A stretch of DNA of 45,489 nucleotides from Pedobacter jeongneungensis (GTDB lineage Bacteria; Bacteroidota; Bacteroidia; Sphingobacteriales; Sphingobacteriaceae): NCBI RefSeq assembly GCF_000633455.1, contig NZ_AYMG01000022.1, forward strand, positions 1 to 45,489. The letters are read 5' to 3'. Position numbers and translations under genes: made by a program. A model generated the notes under the pieces. That model worked only from the letters and a program-made list of their open reading frames with translations. It was not told the DNA's origin and ran no database searches. Shown piece after piece: positions 1 through 7,759 of the stretch; position 1 is the first letter of the stretch; every line of letters starts with the position of its first letter.

Positions 1-290
1 GTTAAAAATAGTCTTCTTTTTTGTTATGTTGTCTGTTAGACACCACCTTTAAAATAAAGCAAAATAATCATGTACTTTGATCAGTACTCCATTACCCCGC
101 TACGCTACATTGACATCTCTTTTAAGAACTTATTGATCTGGTAAACCTCACGGTCGATCTTTATATATCATTTGAACCTCAGTTGCAGAAAGTCTTGTTC
201 GTCTCTCCTGTGTTTCGGCCAATTTCAATCTTGTTTTTGTTATCTTTCCGACATCCGCCGTTCTGATTTTTTTGCCCTTCCTTTAGGTTG
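1..290 (-). other. Probable untranslated leader of an operon beyond the left edge
   Basis: No convincing reading frame is seen here on either strand. The stretch lies just downstream, on the minus strand, of three tandem strong promoters, so it should be transcribed leftwards out of the window. A long non-coding leader behind stacked strong promoters is the usual arrangement for rRNA operons, so a 16S rRNA gene just beyond position 1 is my best guess. No rRNA sequence is visible inside the window, and the assignment is inference. Confidence 0.45.
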
Positions 291-296
291 GGAGTG

Positions 297-327
297 CAAA
301 GGTAAGGATCTTTTCCGAACTTCCAAA
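297..327 (-). promoter_or_regulatory. Tandem promoter P1 (closest to the left-edge operon)
   Basis: On the minus strand, TTTG at 327-324 is followed by exactly 19 bases and TACCTTTG at 304-297. This is the Bacteroidota primary sigma pattern (TTTG near -33, TAnnTTTG near -7). An AT-rich tract resembling an UP element lies just upstream at about 325-350. Confidence 0.8.
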
Positions 328-421
328 TAAAATAAATTTTATTTTTTCATTCTCTTTTTCTTCTTTCCTCTATTTCAATATGCCAGATTTAACTGGCTTT
401 CCGTCCTTCCGAACCGGGCTG

Positions 422-451
422 CAAAGGTAGCAATCTTTTTCTCTTTAGCAA
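422..451 (-). promoter_or_regulatory. Tandem promoter P2
   Basis: On the minus strand, TTG at 451-449, a 19-base spacer and TACCTTTG at 429-422. An 18-bp AT-only palindrome (453-470) sits directly upstream, where an UP element would be. The sequence after the -7 box (GCAGCCCGGTTCGGA) closely matches that after P3, so P2 and P3 look like duplicated modules. Confidence 0.8.
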
Positions 452-530
452 TATTTATTTTAAAATAAATCCTGCCCTCTTTATCACTAAGCCATCTTTT
501 CAACTAAAACCCTTCCTCCGAAGCGGGATG

Positions 531-561
531 CAAAAGTAGGAAAAATATCATTGCTTCCAAA
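531..561 (-). promoter_or_regulatory. Tandem promoter P3 (distal)
   Basis: On the minus strand, TTTG at 561-558, a 19-base spacer and TACTTTTG at 538-531, followed by GCATCCCGCTTCGGA. Same layout as P1 and P2, about 110 bases further upstream. Confidence 0.75.
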
Positions 562-614
562 GGTTTTTTATAGAATACCATAACGTTTAACGTAAACGCA
601 TGGTTTACAAGCAG

Positions 615-643
615 AAAAAGTTTTGCCTAAAGCAAAACTTTTT
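615..643. terminator. Strong symmetric hairpin, likely bidirectional terminator
   Basis: Perfect 12-bp inverted repeat (615-626 with 632-643) with a 5-base loop. It has an A5 run on the left arm and a T5 run on the right, so it can act as an intrinsic terminator on either strand. It lies upstream of the P1-P3 promoters and could insulate them from rightward neighbours. The rest of 644-938 shows no supported gene; part of it (about 765-805) resembles intergenic repeats I recall from Pedobacter-like genomes. Confidence 0.55.
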
Positions 644-938
644 GAAAGAACAGGTGTTTAGTGCTGGTTTACCAAACCTATCAGGTTTCGAAAACGGGAT
701 AGGTTTAGGCACAATAACCTTTAAAACTTCCGAAATACCTGCCCACCTAAACCCGATTGAAATGGAAAGCCCAAAGCGAAGCGAGGACCTGGAATGAAAA
801 GCGGGAACAAACTTAGATAGTAGCACAATAACTGCTTTACTGAAAAATAAAATAAGAGCATACTAATACTATATATAATACTGAATCGGCTTTGCTAAAC
901 CATATGGTATCCTCATAAATATTTTATAAATTAGTTAT

Positions 939-1637
939 ATGTTACAGGTTAAACAATGGTGTGATGATTTATTTGGTTTGTTATTTCCAAACCTCTGCAA
1001 TGCCTGTGGTGTATCGTTATACCATAGTGAGCATTTAATTTGTACAAAATGCCTGTACGATTTGCCTTTTACCGATTATCACCAGCATGCAGAAAATCGA
1101 GTAGCCAAACAATTATGGGGGAGGGTGCCGCTTAATGCTGCCATGGCAATGCTGTATTTTAGAAAAGGCGCGAAGGTGCAAAACCTGATCCATAACCTAA
1201 AATACAATGGAAGAACGGATGTTGGTGTACTATTAGGTAATATGCTTGGCGAAAAGTTAAAGATAAGTTCTCTTTATGGGGATGTTGATTTAATTATTCC
1301 TGTGCCCCTACATCATAAAAAGTATAAACACAGAGGATACAACCAATGCACTTCTATTGCAGAAGGGATAGCAGAAAAAATGGAGATCGGGTTTAGTGAA
1401 GAAAATTTAGTGCGTAATAATGCAACTGAAAGCCAGACTAAAAAGAGCCGGTACAATCGATATGAGAATATGCAGAACGTTTTTAACGTAAACGACCAGG
1501 CCCACATTGCTGGCAAACACATTCTATTGGTTGATGATGTAATTACTACTGGTGCAACTTTAGAGGCCTGCGCAAATGAATTATTAAATAGTGGCGCGGC
1601 AAAAATAAGCATTGCCGCACTGGCCTTTGCCGAATAG
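939..1637 (+). CDS. ComF family phosphoribosyltransferase-like protein
   Basis: The 232-residue product has the two-part layout of the ComF/GntX family. An N-terminal four-cysteine zinc-ribbon-like module (C20, C23, C35, C38) is followed by a type I phosphoribosyltransferase domain whose PRPP loop is LLVDDVITTGAT (D199-D200, TTG at 203-205). ComF proteins are cytosolic and are linked to DNA uptake in transformable bacteria; their exact reaction is unsettled. The length is normal for the family and the ATG at 939 sits just before the zinc module. The gene stands alone, 56 bases ahead of a lipoprotein gene with its own promoter. I see no clear -7/-33 pair upstream. Confidence 0.9.
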   Translation: MLQVKQWCDDLFGLLFPNLCNACGVSLYHSEHLICTKCLYDLPFTDYHQHAENRVAKQLWGRVPLNAAMAMLYFRKGAKVQNLIHNLKYNGRTDVGVLLGNMLGEKLKISSLYGDVDLIIPVPLHHKKYKHRGYNQCTSIAEGIAEKMEIGFSEENLVRNNATESQTKKSRYNRYENMQNVFNVNDQAHIAGKHILLVDDVITTGATLEACANELLNSGAAKISIAALAFAE

Positions 1638-1658
1638 GCTTATTATGTGCTGATATTA

Positions 1659-1689
1659 TTGTAAGTACTCAAACATTTTTCTAAGTTTG
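1659..1689 (+). promoter_or_regulatory. Promoter of the beta-helix lipoprotein gene
   Basis: TTG at 1659-1661, a 20-base spacer and TAAGTTTG at 1682-1689. The expected transcription start falls at about the ATG (1694), so the message would be leaderless or nearly so. Confidence 0.5.
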
Positions 1690-1693
1690 ATTT

Positions 1694-3067
1694 ATGCGTT
1701 CAAATATTAGTTTAGTGCTATTAATCTTGTTTCTGGTTTCTGCTTGCCGGAAAGGGGAACGTATAACAAACGATGCAGACGCAAAGCTAACCATTGCAAA
1801 TCCGGAATTGCTGTTCGATACCATTTTTACATCAATTGGTTCTATAACGAAGCGGTTAACCATCGTAAACAATAATAAGGATGCGGTAAGGGTTTCAGAA
1901 ATTATGCTGGCCGGAAGGAGTGGTTCTGCATTTAGTATTAATATTAATGGAGAAAATACATTTAATAAAAATGACCTGGTTATAAACGGACAGGATTCTG
2001 TTAATATTTTTGTTAAGGTTACCATTAACCCAAATACAGAGAATTTGCCATTTTTAGTGCAAGATTCTATCATATTGAATACCAATGGGAATAGACAGGT
2101 TGTAAATCTTTTAGCTTATGGCCAAAATGCGGTCTTTATTAACAGCCAAACAATTACGACCAACACCACCTGGACAAAATCTTTACCTTATATTATCAAT
2201 GGAGCTTTAACAGTTAAAAGTGGATCATCGCTAACCATCCAACCTGGTGCTAAAGTTTATTTTCATAAGGATGCCAGCTTAAACATAGAAGGCAATTTAT
2301 GGGTTAATGGAACGGTTACCGACCCGGTGGTATTTTGTAGCGATAGACTGGAAAAGCTATACGCTGAAGAGCCAGGCCAGTGGAAAGGAATTTTCTTGAA
2401 AAGGGCCGGGAACGGGATAGTCAAAAATGCAACAATCAAAAACGCTTCAGTAGGCATTACTTCTGATTCGTTATCATCAACTACCGAACCTAAATTAATT
2501 TTGAGCAATAGTATCATCAAAAATATGCAGGTAGCAGCCTATATTGGTTACCATTCGGAACTGTTGGCCTTTAATAATCTGATGTACAATTGTGGCAATT
2601 ACCTTATATATGCTGTTGGAGGAGGAAACTATAATCTTAAACAAAATACATTTGCCGGTTATAATTTAAATTTTCCCCGTAAAACAGCTTCACTAAGCTT
2701 TTCAGATTATTTATCTACGAATGCCTACAATAAACTCCAGTTAGATTTAACAAATAACATTATCTGGGGCAGTTTAACTAATGAATTGGACATTCAAAAG
2801 AAGACCTCCGCAGCAGTTCAGGTTAATTTATGGAGCAATTTAATCCGATCTACCAACAGTACTTATAACAGCAACGGTAATATTTTGAATATTGACCCAT
2901 CCTTTATCAACAAGGAAATGGAAAATTTTGAGCTCTCGGCGAATAGTCCGGCCAGAAAGAAAGGTGCTGATTTAAGTAACGATCCTTATTTTACCAGTTA
3001 CCTTAATAAAGATATAAAAGGCAACGCAAGAATTTCTCCCTCAACCTTAGGGAGTTATGAGAAATAA
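1694..3067 (+). CDS. Lipoprotein with probable right-handed parallel beta-helix
   Basis: The 457-residue product begins with a lipoprotein signal: a positive start, a hydrophobic core and a lipobox ending at C18 (LVSAC). The mature protein should therefore be anchored in a membrane, probably the outer one. Residues of about 25-130 look like a beta-sandwich; residues of about 150-430 carry irregular strand-turn repeats rich in N, G and S, such as KNATIKNASVGI and NLTNNIIWGS-like segments, typical of beta-helix proteins. The C-terminus (about 400-457, with NSPARKKGAD) resembles the ends of 'choice-of-anchor' beta-helix proteins in Bacteroidota. No catalytic signature is recognised, so the function is unknown. 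No other start would keep the signal peptide. Confidence 0.75.
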   Translation: MRSNISLVLLILFLVSACRKGERITNDADAKLTIANPELLFDTIFTSIGSITKRLTIVNNNKDAVRVSEIMLAGRSGSAFSININGENTFNKNDLVINGQDSVNIFVKVTINPNTENLPFLVQDSIILNTNGNRQVVNLLAYGQNAVFINSQTITTNTTWTKSLPYIINGALTVKSGSSLTIQPGAKVYFHKDASLNIEGNLWVNGTVTDPVVFCSDRLEKLYAEEPGQWKGIFLKRAGNGIVKNATIKNASVGITSDSLSSTTEPKLILSNSIIKNMQVAAYIGYHSELLAFNNLMYNCGNYLIYAVGGGNYNLKQNTFAGYNLNFPRKTASLSFSDYLSTNAYNKLQLDLTNNIIWGSLTNELDIQKKTSAAVQVNLWSNLIRSTNSTYNSNGNILNIDPSFINKEMENFELSANSPARKKGADLSNDPYFTSYLNKDIKGNARISPSTLGSYEK

Positions 3068-3143
3068 TCAGTTTTTTTTATTTTCCGAAAACAAATCGTC
3101 GAGAAATCTCGTTTATATATATGAGAGCGTTAATTTAGATGGT

Positions 3144-3186
3144 AAGGGTCGATATTTCTTCTAAAGAATATCGGCCCTTTACTTTT
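3144..3186 (+). terminator. Terminator after the beta-helix lipoprotein gene
   Basis: A 13-bp stem (3144-3156 with 3167-3179, one G-U pair) with a 10-base loop is followed by a T-rich tail with T5 at about 3183-3187. It lies 76 bases past the lipoprotein stop codon. Confidence 0.6.
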
Positions 3187-3435
3187 TACCAGGATTTTAA
3201 GATTGCAGGATTACCGCTCGATCCTTTCAGTTTAGTTTTGAATATCCATCTATTTCCATTAGTATTATTTTTGAAAGTGAACATTACTGCCCGTGGCGGC
3301 CTACATTCCCGCTTTTGCTCCTGCCGTTTTAATTTATAGGTATTAAAAACATAAAGTTCAAAACGGCATCCGTTCATCCGATACCTATCGGATCGGGCTT
3401 ATTTAACAAAGTCAGTATTTAAATATTCTCAAAAC

Positions 3436-3470
3436 GAAAAAAAGCAGCTACAAATTAATGCAACTGCTTA
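3436..3470 (-). terminator. Terminator of glmS
   Basis: On the minus strand, a 10-bp stem (3468-3459 with 3452-3443, two G-U pairs) is followed by a run of seven T, about 20 bases after the glmS stop. It is nearly identical to the terminator behind glyA at 5412-5447. Confidence 0.75.
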
Positions 3471-3490
3471 TCTATTTGTTTTGTTGTAAA

Positions 3491-5329
3491 TTATTCTACG
3501 GTTACCGACTTGGCCAGGTTTCTTGGCTGATCTACATTACAGCCACGCATTACTGCAATATGATACGATAATAACTGAAGAGGAATAGTAGCCAAAAGCG
3601 GTAAGAAAGCTTCATTAGCATCCGGGATTTCGATACAATAATCGGCCATTTTCTTTACTTCTGTATCGCCTTGTGTTACAATGGCAATTACTTTCCCTTT
3701 TCTTGCTTTTACTTCTTGTATATTGCTGATCACTTTTTCGTATGATGAGTTCTGCGTAGCGATAAACACTACTGGCATTTCTTCGTCAATTAAAGCTATT
3801 GGACCATGTTTCATCTCTGCTGCCGGATAACCTTCTGCATGGATGTATGAAATTTCCTTAAGTTTTAAGGCTCCTTCTAATGCTACAGGGAAACCACTTC
3901 CTCTACCTAAGAATAAACAGTTGGTAGAATCTTTGATTTTTTCTGCAACTTCCTTAATCAAATCGTTCGATTCTAAAGCAACCTGTATCTTTTCAGGAAT
4001 ATGATCCAGCTCAGTTAAAAGCTCGATTAATTTTGAAGTGGTAATTGTTCCTTTTTGCTGTGCCATGTAAAAAGCCATCAAAGTTAAAACGGTTACCTGT
4101 GCAGTAAATGCTTTAGTTGAAGCTACGCCAATTTCCGGACCAGCGTGGGTGTAAACACCTGCATGGGTTAAACGCGGAATTGATGCGCCGGCAACATTAC
4201 AAATTCCAAAAATGGTTGCACCACGTTCCTTAGCCATTTCTATAGCGGCCATAGTATCGGCCGTTTCTCCAGATTGTGAAATCGCGATAACGACATCCTT
4301 CTCCGTTATAATTGGATTTCTGTACCTGAATTCTGAAGCATATTCAACCTCTACAGGGATACGGGCATATTCTTCGATCAGGTATTCTCCAACCAAACCA
4401 GCGTGCCACGAAGTTCCACAGGCTACGATGATAATCCGATCTATATTTTTTAATTTCTCTGCAAATTCTTTAATCCCACCAAGCTGCACTTTACCTTCTT
4501 CAGGGTAAATACGGCCACGCATACAATCTTTGATTGAACGCGGTTGCTCATAAATCTCCTTCAACATAAAGTGATCGAAACCACCTTTTTCCAGCATTTC
4601 GAGTTTTAGCTCTAACTCTTGTATAAGTGGTGTTTGGATAACATTATCCAATTGTTTAATTAGAAGATCCTGCCTGGTCATCAATGCAATTTCACCATCT
4701 TTTAGGTAAATTACATTTTTGGTATACTCAATAATAGGTGTAGCATCAGATGCAATAAAGTATTCTCCTTGTCCCACACCAATTACCATCGGACTGCCTT
4801 TTCTGGCGGCGATTAAGCGATCTGGATGATCTTTATCCATAATAACAATGGCATAAGCACCATTTACCTCGTGCAAAGCCAATCGAACGGCTTCTAAAAG
4901 ATCAATCTGTTCAATTTTCTGAATTTCTTCGATCAGGTGGATCAATACCTCTGTATCCGTATCACTTTTAAACTCATGCCCACGGTTGATCAGCTCTTCC
5001 TTAAGTGTTGCATAGTTTTCGATGATCCCATTATGTATAATAGAAAGTCTACCGTTATTTGAAGTATGTGGGTGGGAATTACGGTCAGAAGGAACACCAT
5101 GAGTAGCCCAACGGGTATGCCCCATACCACTTGTGCCAGATTTGTCTTCGTTTTCAGCAAACTCTTCCAAAACAGCAACTTTTCCTGCTTTTTTATAAAT
5201 ATGCTGACCACTACTATTCATCAGTGCAATACCAGCACTATCATAACCGCGGTATTCTAATCTTTTAAGACCTTTTAATACGATTGGCCAAGCTTCTCTA
5301 TAGCCAATGTAGCCTACTATTCCACACAT
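3491..5329 (-). CDS. glmS: Glutamine--fructose-6-phosphate aminotransferase (isomerizing)
   Basis: Converts fructose-6-phosphate and glutamine to glucosamine-6-phosphate, the entry step to UDP-GlcNAc for peptidoglycan and surface sugars. The 612 residues match the normal family length of about 610. The N-terminal glutaminase starts with the catalytic Cys (MCGIVGYIG, C2). Two SIS sugar-isomerase domains follow (about 285-430 and 455-600), with SQSGETADT in the first and the conserved C-terminus RNLAKSVTVE. ATG at 5329 must be the start because C2 has to follow the initiator Met. It is a single gene with its own terminator. A perfect palindrome overlaps its likely promoter. No glmS ribozyme-like structure was recognised in the short leader. 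Confidence 0.98.
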   Translation of the reverse strand: MCGIVGYIGYREAWPIVLKGLKRLEYRGYDSAGIALMNSSGQHIYKKAGKVAVLEEFAENEDKSGTSGMGHTRWATHGVPSDRNSHPHTSNNGRLSIIHNGIIENYATLKEELINRGHEFKSDTDTEVLIHLIEEIQKIEQIDLLEAVRLALHEVNGAYAIVIMDKDHPDRLIAARKGSPMVIGVGQGEYFIASDATPIIEYTKNVIYLKDGEIALMTRQDLLIKQLDNVIQTPLIQELELKLEMLEKGGFDHFMLKEIYEQPRSIKDCMRGRIYPEEGKVQLGGIKEFAEKLKNIDRIIIVACGTSWHAGLVGEYLIEEYARIPVEVEYASEFRYRNPIITEKDVVIAISQSGETADTMAAIEMAKERGATIFGICNVAGASIPRLTHAGVYTHAGPEIGVASTKAFTAQVTVLTLMAFYMAQQKGTITTSKLIELLTELDHIPEKIQVALESNDLIKEVAEKIKDSTNCLFLGRGSGFPVALEGALKLKEISYIHAEGYPAAEMKHGPIALIDEEMPVVFIATQNSSYEKVISNIQEVKARKGKVIAIVTQGDTEVKKMADYCIEIPDANEAFLPLLATIPLQLLSYHIAVMRGCNVDQPRNLAKSVTVE

Positions 5330-5351
5330 AAATTATATCACATTAATTCAT

Positions 5352-5381
5352 CAAATATATAAAACAAACGTTTGTTTTATA
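5352..5381 (-). promoter_or_regulatory. glmS promoter overlapped by a 24-bp palindromic operator candidate
   Basis: Positions 5358-5381 form a perfect 24-bp palindrome centred on AAACGTTT. A -7-like TATATTTG lies on the minus strand at 5359-5352, giving a transcription start near 5347 and a leader of about 20 bases before the glmS ATG. The palindrome spans the spacer and the place of the -33 element, which itself matches poorly. A dimeric regulator bound there would control polymerase access. The regulator is unknown. Confidence 0.5.
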
Positions 5382-5411
5382 GCATTACCATATAAAGAAC
5401 TTTGACTAAAT

Positions 5412-5447
5412 AAAAAAAAGCAGCTACAAATAAATGTAACTGCTTTT
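5412..5447 (-). terminator. Terminator of glyA
   Basis: On the minus strand, a perfect 13-bp stem (5447-5435 with 5428-5416) with a 6-base loop is followed by a T8 tract, about 32 bases beyond the glyA stop. Confidence 0.8.
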
Positions 5448-5479
5448 AGTGTATGAGTACTAAATCGAATTAGGTATTT

Positions 5480-6754
5480 TTATTTATAAAGTGGGAAGGC
5501 ACTTACCAATTGAATAACTTCTGCTTTTACGGCATTTAAGTTAGCTTCATCTTCAGGATTGGTTAAAACCCTATCTATTAATTCAACAATCTGTTCCATT
5601 TCAGCTTCTTTTAAACCACGGGTGGTAATTGCAGCAGTACCCACACGGATACCAGAAGTTACAAACGGAGATTTATCATCAAAAGGAACCATGTTTTTGT
5701 TCACTGTAATTTCTGCTTTTTCTAAAGCATTTTCAGCTACTTTACCAGTGATATTTTTGTTGCGGAGATCGATCAGCATTAAGTGATTATCAGTTCCGCC
5801 CGAAATAATACCGTAACCTTTAGCTACAAATGCTTTGGCCATTGCCTGTGCATTAGCAGCAACTTGCTTAATATATATCCCGTACTCTTCGCTTAAAGCT
5901 TCACCAAAAGCAATCGCTTTAGCAGCAATAATATGCTCCAAAGGACCACCTTGTGTACCAGGGAAAACTGCCATGTCCAATAAGTTACTCATCAAACGAA
6001 TTTCACCTTTTGGTGTTTTTAATCCCCATGGATTTTCGAAATCCTGTCCCATCATAATCATACCGCCACGTGGACCACGCAAAGTTTTGTGGGTTGTTGT
6101 TGTTACAATATGGCAGTGCGGAAGTGGATTGGCCAACAAACCTTTAGCGATTAGGCCTGCAGGGTGAGAAATATCAGCTAAAACCAGCGCACCAATTTTA
6201 TCAGCTACTGAACGGATAAATGCATAATCCCACTCACGTGAGTAAGCAGATGCGCCGCAGATGATTAATTTTGGTTTTTCAGCTAAAGCTACTTCTTCTA
6301 ATTTTTTATAATCGATCAATCCGGTTTCTCTTTCAACACCATAAAATAATGGTTGATATAATTTACCTGAAAAGTTAACTGGCGAACCGTGTGTTAAGTG
6401 ACCTCCATGAGAAAGATCAAAACCCAATATTTTATCGCCTGGCTGTAAAACAGCAAGCATTACAGCTGCATTGGCCTGTGCGCCAGAGTGCGGCTGAACA
6501 TTTACCCAAGCTGCACCGAACAACTCTTTTGCCCTATCGATCGCAATCTGCTCGACCACATCTACTACCTGGCAACCGCCATAGTAACGTTTTCCAGGTA
6601 AGCCTTCAGCATATTTATTGGTCAGTACCGATCCGGCAGCTTCCATTACCTGCTTACTTACAAAGTTTTCTGATGCAATAAGCTCTAAACCATGCTCTTG
6701 GCGGTTTAATTCTTTATCGATAAGTTCAAAAATTTGGTTGTCGCGTGTCATCAT
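5480..6754 (-). CDS. glyA: Serine hydroxymethyltransferase
   Basis: PLP enzyme interconverting serine plus tetrahydrofolate with glycine plus 5,10-methylene-tetrahydrofolate, the main source of one-carbon units. Seen: LELIASENF near the N-terminus, the YAEGLPGKRYYGG substrate loop, and the PLP lysine in VTTTTHKTLRGPRGG (K223 from this start). From the ATG at 6754 the product is 424 residues (423 if the next ATG, 6751, is used), the usual size. An upstream TTG at 6796 would add 14 atypical residues and lies before the -7-like TACTTTTG (6786-6779), so it would not be in the message. Own terminator downstream; ScpA is encoded upstream on the same strand. Confidence 0.97.
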   Translation of the reverse strand: MMTRDNQIFELIDKELNRQEHGLELIASENFVSKQVMEAAGSVLTNKYAEGLPGKRYYGGCQVVDVVEQIAIDRAKELFGAAWVNVQPHSGAQANAAVMLAVLQPGDKILGFDLSHGGHLTHGSPVNFSGKLYQPLFYGVERETGLIDYKKLEEVALAEKPKLIICGASAYSREWDYAFIRSVADKIGALVLADISHPAGLIAKGLLANPLPHCHIVTTTTHKTLRGPRGGMIMMGQDFENPWGLKTPKGEIRLMSNLLDMAVFPGTQGGPLEHIIAAKAIAFGEALSEEYGIYIKQVAANAQAMAKAFVAKGYGIISGGTDNHLMLIDLRNKNITGKVAENALEKAEITVNKNMVPFDDKSPFVTSGIRVGTAAITTRGLKEAEMEQIVELIDRVLTNPEDEANLNAVKAEVIQLVSAFPLYK

Positions 6755-6778
6755 TATATGAGGTTTGTATTTTTTTGG

Positions 6779-6786
6779 CAAAAGTA
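6779..6786 (-). promoter_or_regulatory. -7 element of the glyA promoter
   Basis: TACTTTTG on the minus strand gives a predicted start at about 6775 and a leader of about 20 bases. No good TTG is seen 19 bases upstream. The element supports the ATG at 6754 over the more distal TTG. Confidence 0.4.
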
Positions 6787-6814
6787 AGAATTTCAAATTT
6801 AATATGTGCCGTAT

Positions 6815-7558
6815 TTAAGATAATGCTTTCACATTAAAGTTATTAAAGCCGCTCCCAATGGTGATCTCTACGATTTGTTGTTGCAGCATTTCTAAAATAG
6901 CCAGGAAATTATAAACGAAATGCACTTTGTTTTCAGAATTTTTAAGTACTAATGCAAAATCGATCTGCTTATTGATATCGAGTAAATTGGCAATAAAGTG
7001 CTTTTGCTGCTCAATGGTATAAGGGTACTGTACCACGGTATGTTTAACTTCCTCACTACGCAGTTCATATTTCTGCATCGTTCGGTGGTAAACGGTTAGA
7101 AGTTTATAAAGATCCAGCGATAAAAGTTCATCCTGATGAGCGGAAGAGGCAGCAGCAAGGGTTAAATCGAATGTAATGTTTCCCCGATTATCCTGTTTTA
7201 AACGCTCCCCTTCAAAAATCTTCATCTCTTCTGCAGCAGATTTAAACTGTTTATAAGCAATAAGCCTCGCGATGAGGTCCTGTTCGGCATTGATTTCGTT
7301 TCCGGCTTCGTCAACCTCAATCCTCGGCAAAAGCATTTTAGATTTAATGCGCATCAGGGTTGCAGCCACCAAAATGAACTCGCTGGCTACTTCTACATTT
7401 AAGGCAAGGAGTTGATGAATATAGGCCAAAAAGTCGTTTGTAATCTTTGCAATCTCTACATCCTGGATACTAAGTTCGTCGCGCTCAATAAAGAACAACA
7501 ATAAATCGAAGGGGCCTTCGAATACCGGAAGTTTTATTTCAAAATTCTCTGCCTGCAT
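6815..7558 (-). CDS. scpA: Segregation and condensation protein A
   Basis: ScpA is the kleisin subunit that, with ScpB, bridges SMC dimers for chromosome compaction and segregation in the cytoplasm. The N-terminus has the family signature FEGPFDLLLFFIERDELSI, followed by ITNDFLAYIHQL and the helix LVAATLMRIKSKMLLPR; the C-terminal winged-helix half is less conserved. From the ATG at 7558 it has 247 residues, normal for the family. A TTG at 7570 would lie inside the likely -7 box, so I reject it. Here scpA sits between glyA and a divergent dxs; scpB is not adjacent. Confidence 0.93.
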   Translation of the reverse strand: MQAENFEIKLPVFEGPFDLLLFFIERDELSIQDVEIAKITNDFLAYIHQLLALNVEVASEFILVAATLMRIKSKMLLPRIEVDEAGNEINAEQDLIARLIAYKQFKSAAEEMKIFEGERLKQDNRGNITFDLTLAAASSAHQDELLSLDLYKLLTVYHRTMQKYELRSEEVKHTVVQYPYTIEQQKHFIANLLDINKQIDFALVLKNSENKVHFVYNFLAILEMLQQQIVEITIGSGFNNFNVKALS

Positions 7559-7567
7559 GTGAAGGCA

Positions 7568-7575
7568 CAAACATA
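7568..7575 (-). promoter_or_regulatory. -7 element of the scpA promoter
   Basis: TATGTTTG on the minus strand fits TAnnTTTG. The expected start is only about 4-7 bases before the scpA ATG at 7558, implying a very short leader. The -33 region is poor. Confidence 0.4.
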
Positions 7576-7759
7576 ACGAAAAAATCGGGCCTTAAGGATA
7601 TTTAACCCAAATGTAAATAGATCTTCCCAATTTATCTTCAGGCAATATAAACCGCTAAACATTAACCGCTTAACCATCAATAATAAACCAACATTTTTCT
7701 TTTCTATTTTAAAACAAAAATACCTTACTTTGTACCTTGTTTTTTACCATAAATTTCGA

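Larger units (their letters stand above)
3068..3490. other. Intergenic region with terminators and a repeat-like palindrome
   Basis: No supported gene. It holds the terminator of the upstream lipoprotein gene (3144-3186), the minus-strand glmS terminator (3436-3470) and a short palindrome at 3376-3393 (ATCCGATA, CC, TATCGGAT). That palindrome resembles repeats I recall from spacers in Pedobacter-like genomes. The possible 66-codon frame at 3139-3339 runs through the hairpin and looks accidental. Confidence 0.5.

Noticed and set aside
600..826. Overlapping 65- and 73-codon frames on both strands
   Set aside because: They run through the terminator hairpin and repeat-like sequence, have no family resemblance and no promoter.
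3139..3339. 66-codon plus-strand frame after the lipoprotein gene
   Set aside because: Starts inside a terminator stem; composition is not protein-like.
6755..6796. Upstream in-frame extension of glyA
   Set aside because: TTG start ahead of the -7 box and atypical residues; the family begins at MTRDNQIF.
7730..7759. Upstream in-frame extension of dxs
   Set aside because: TTG inside a promoter-like element; extra residues not family-like.
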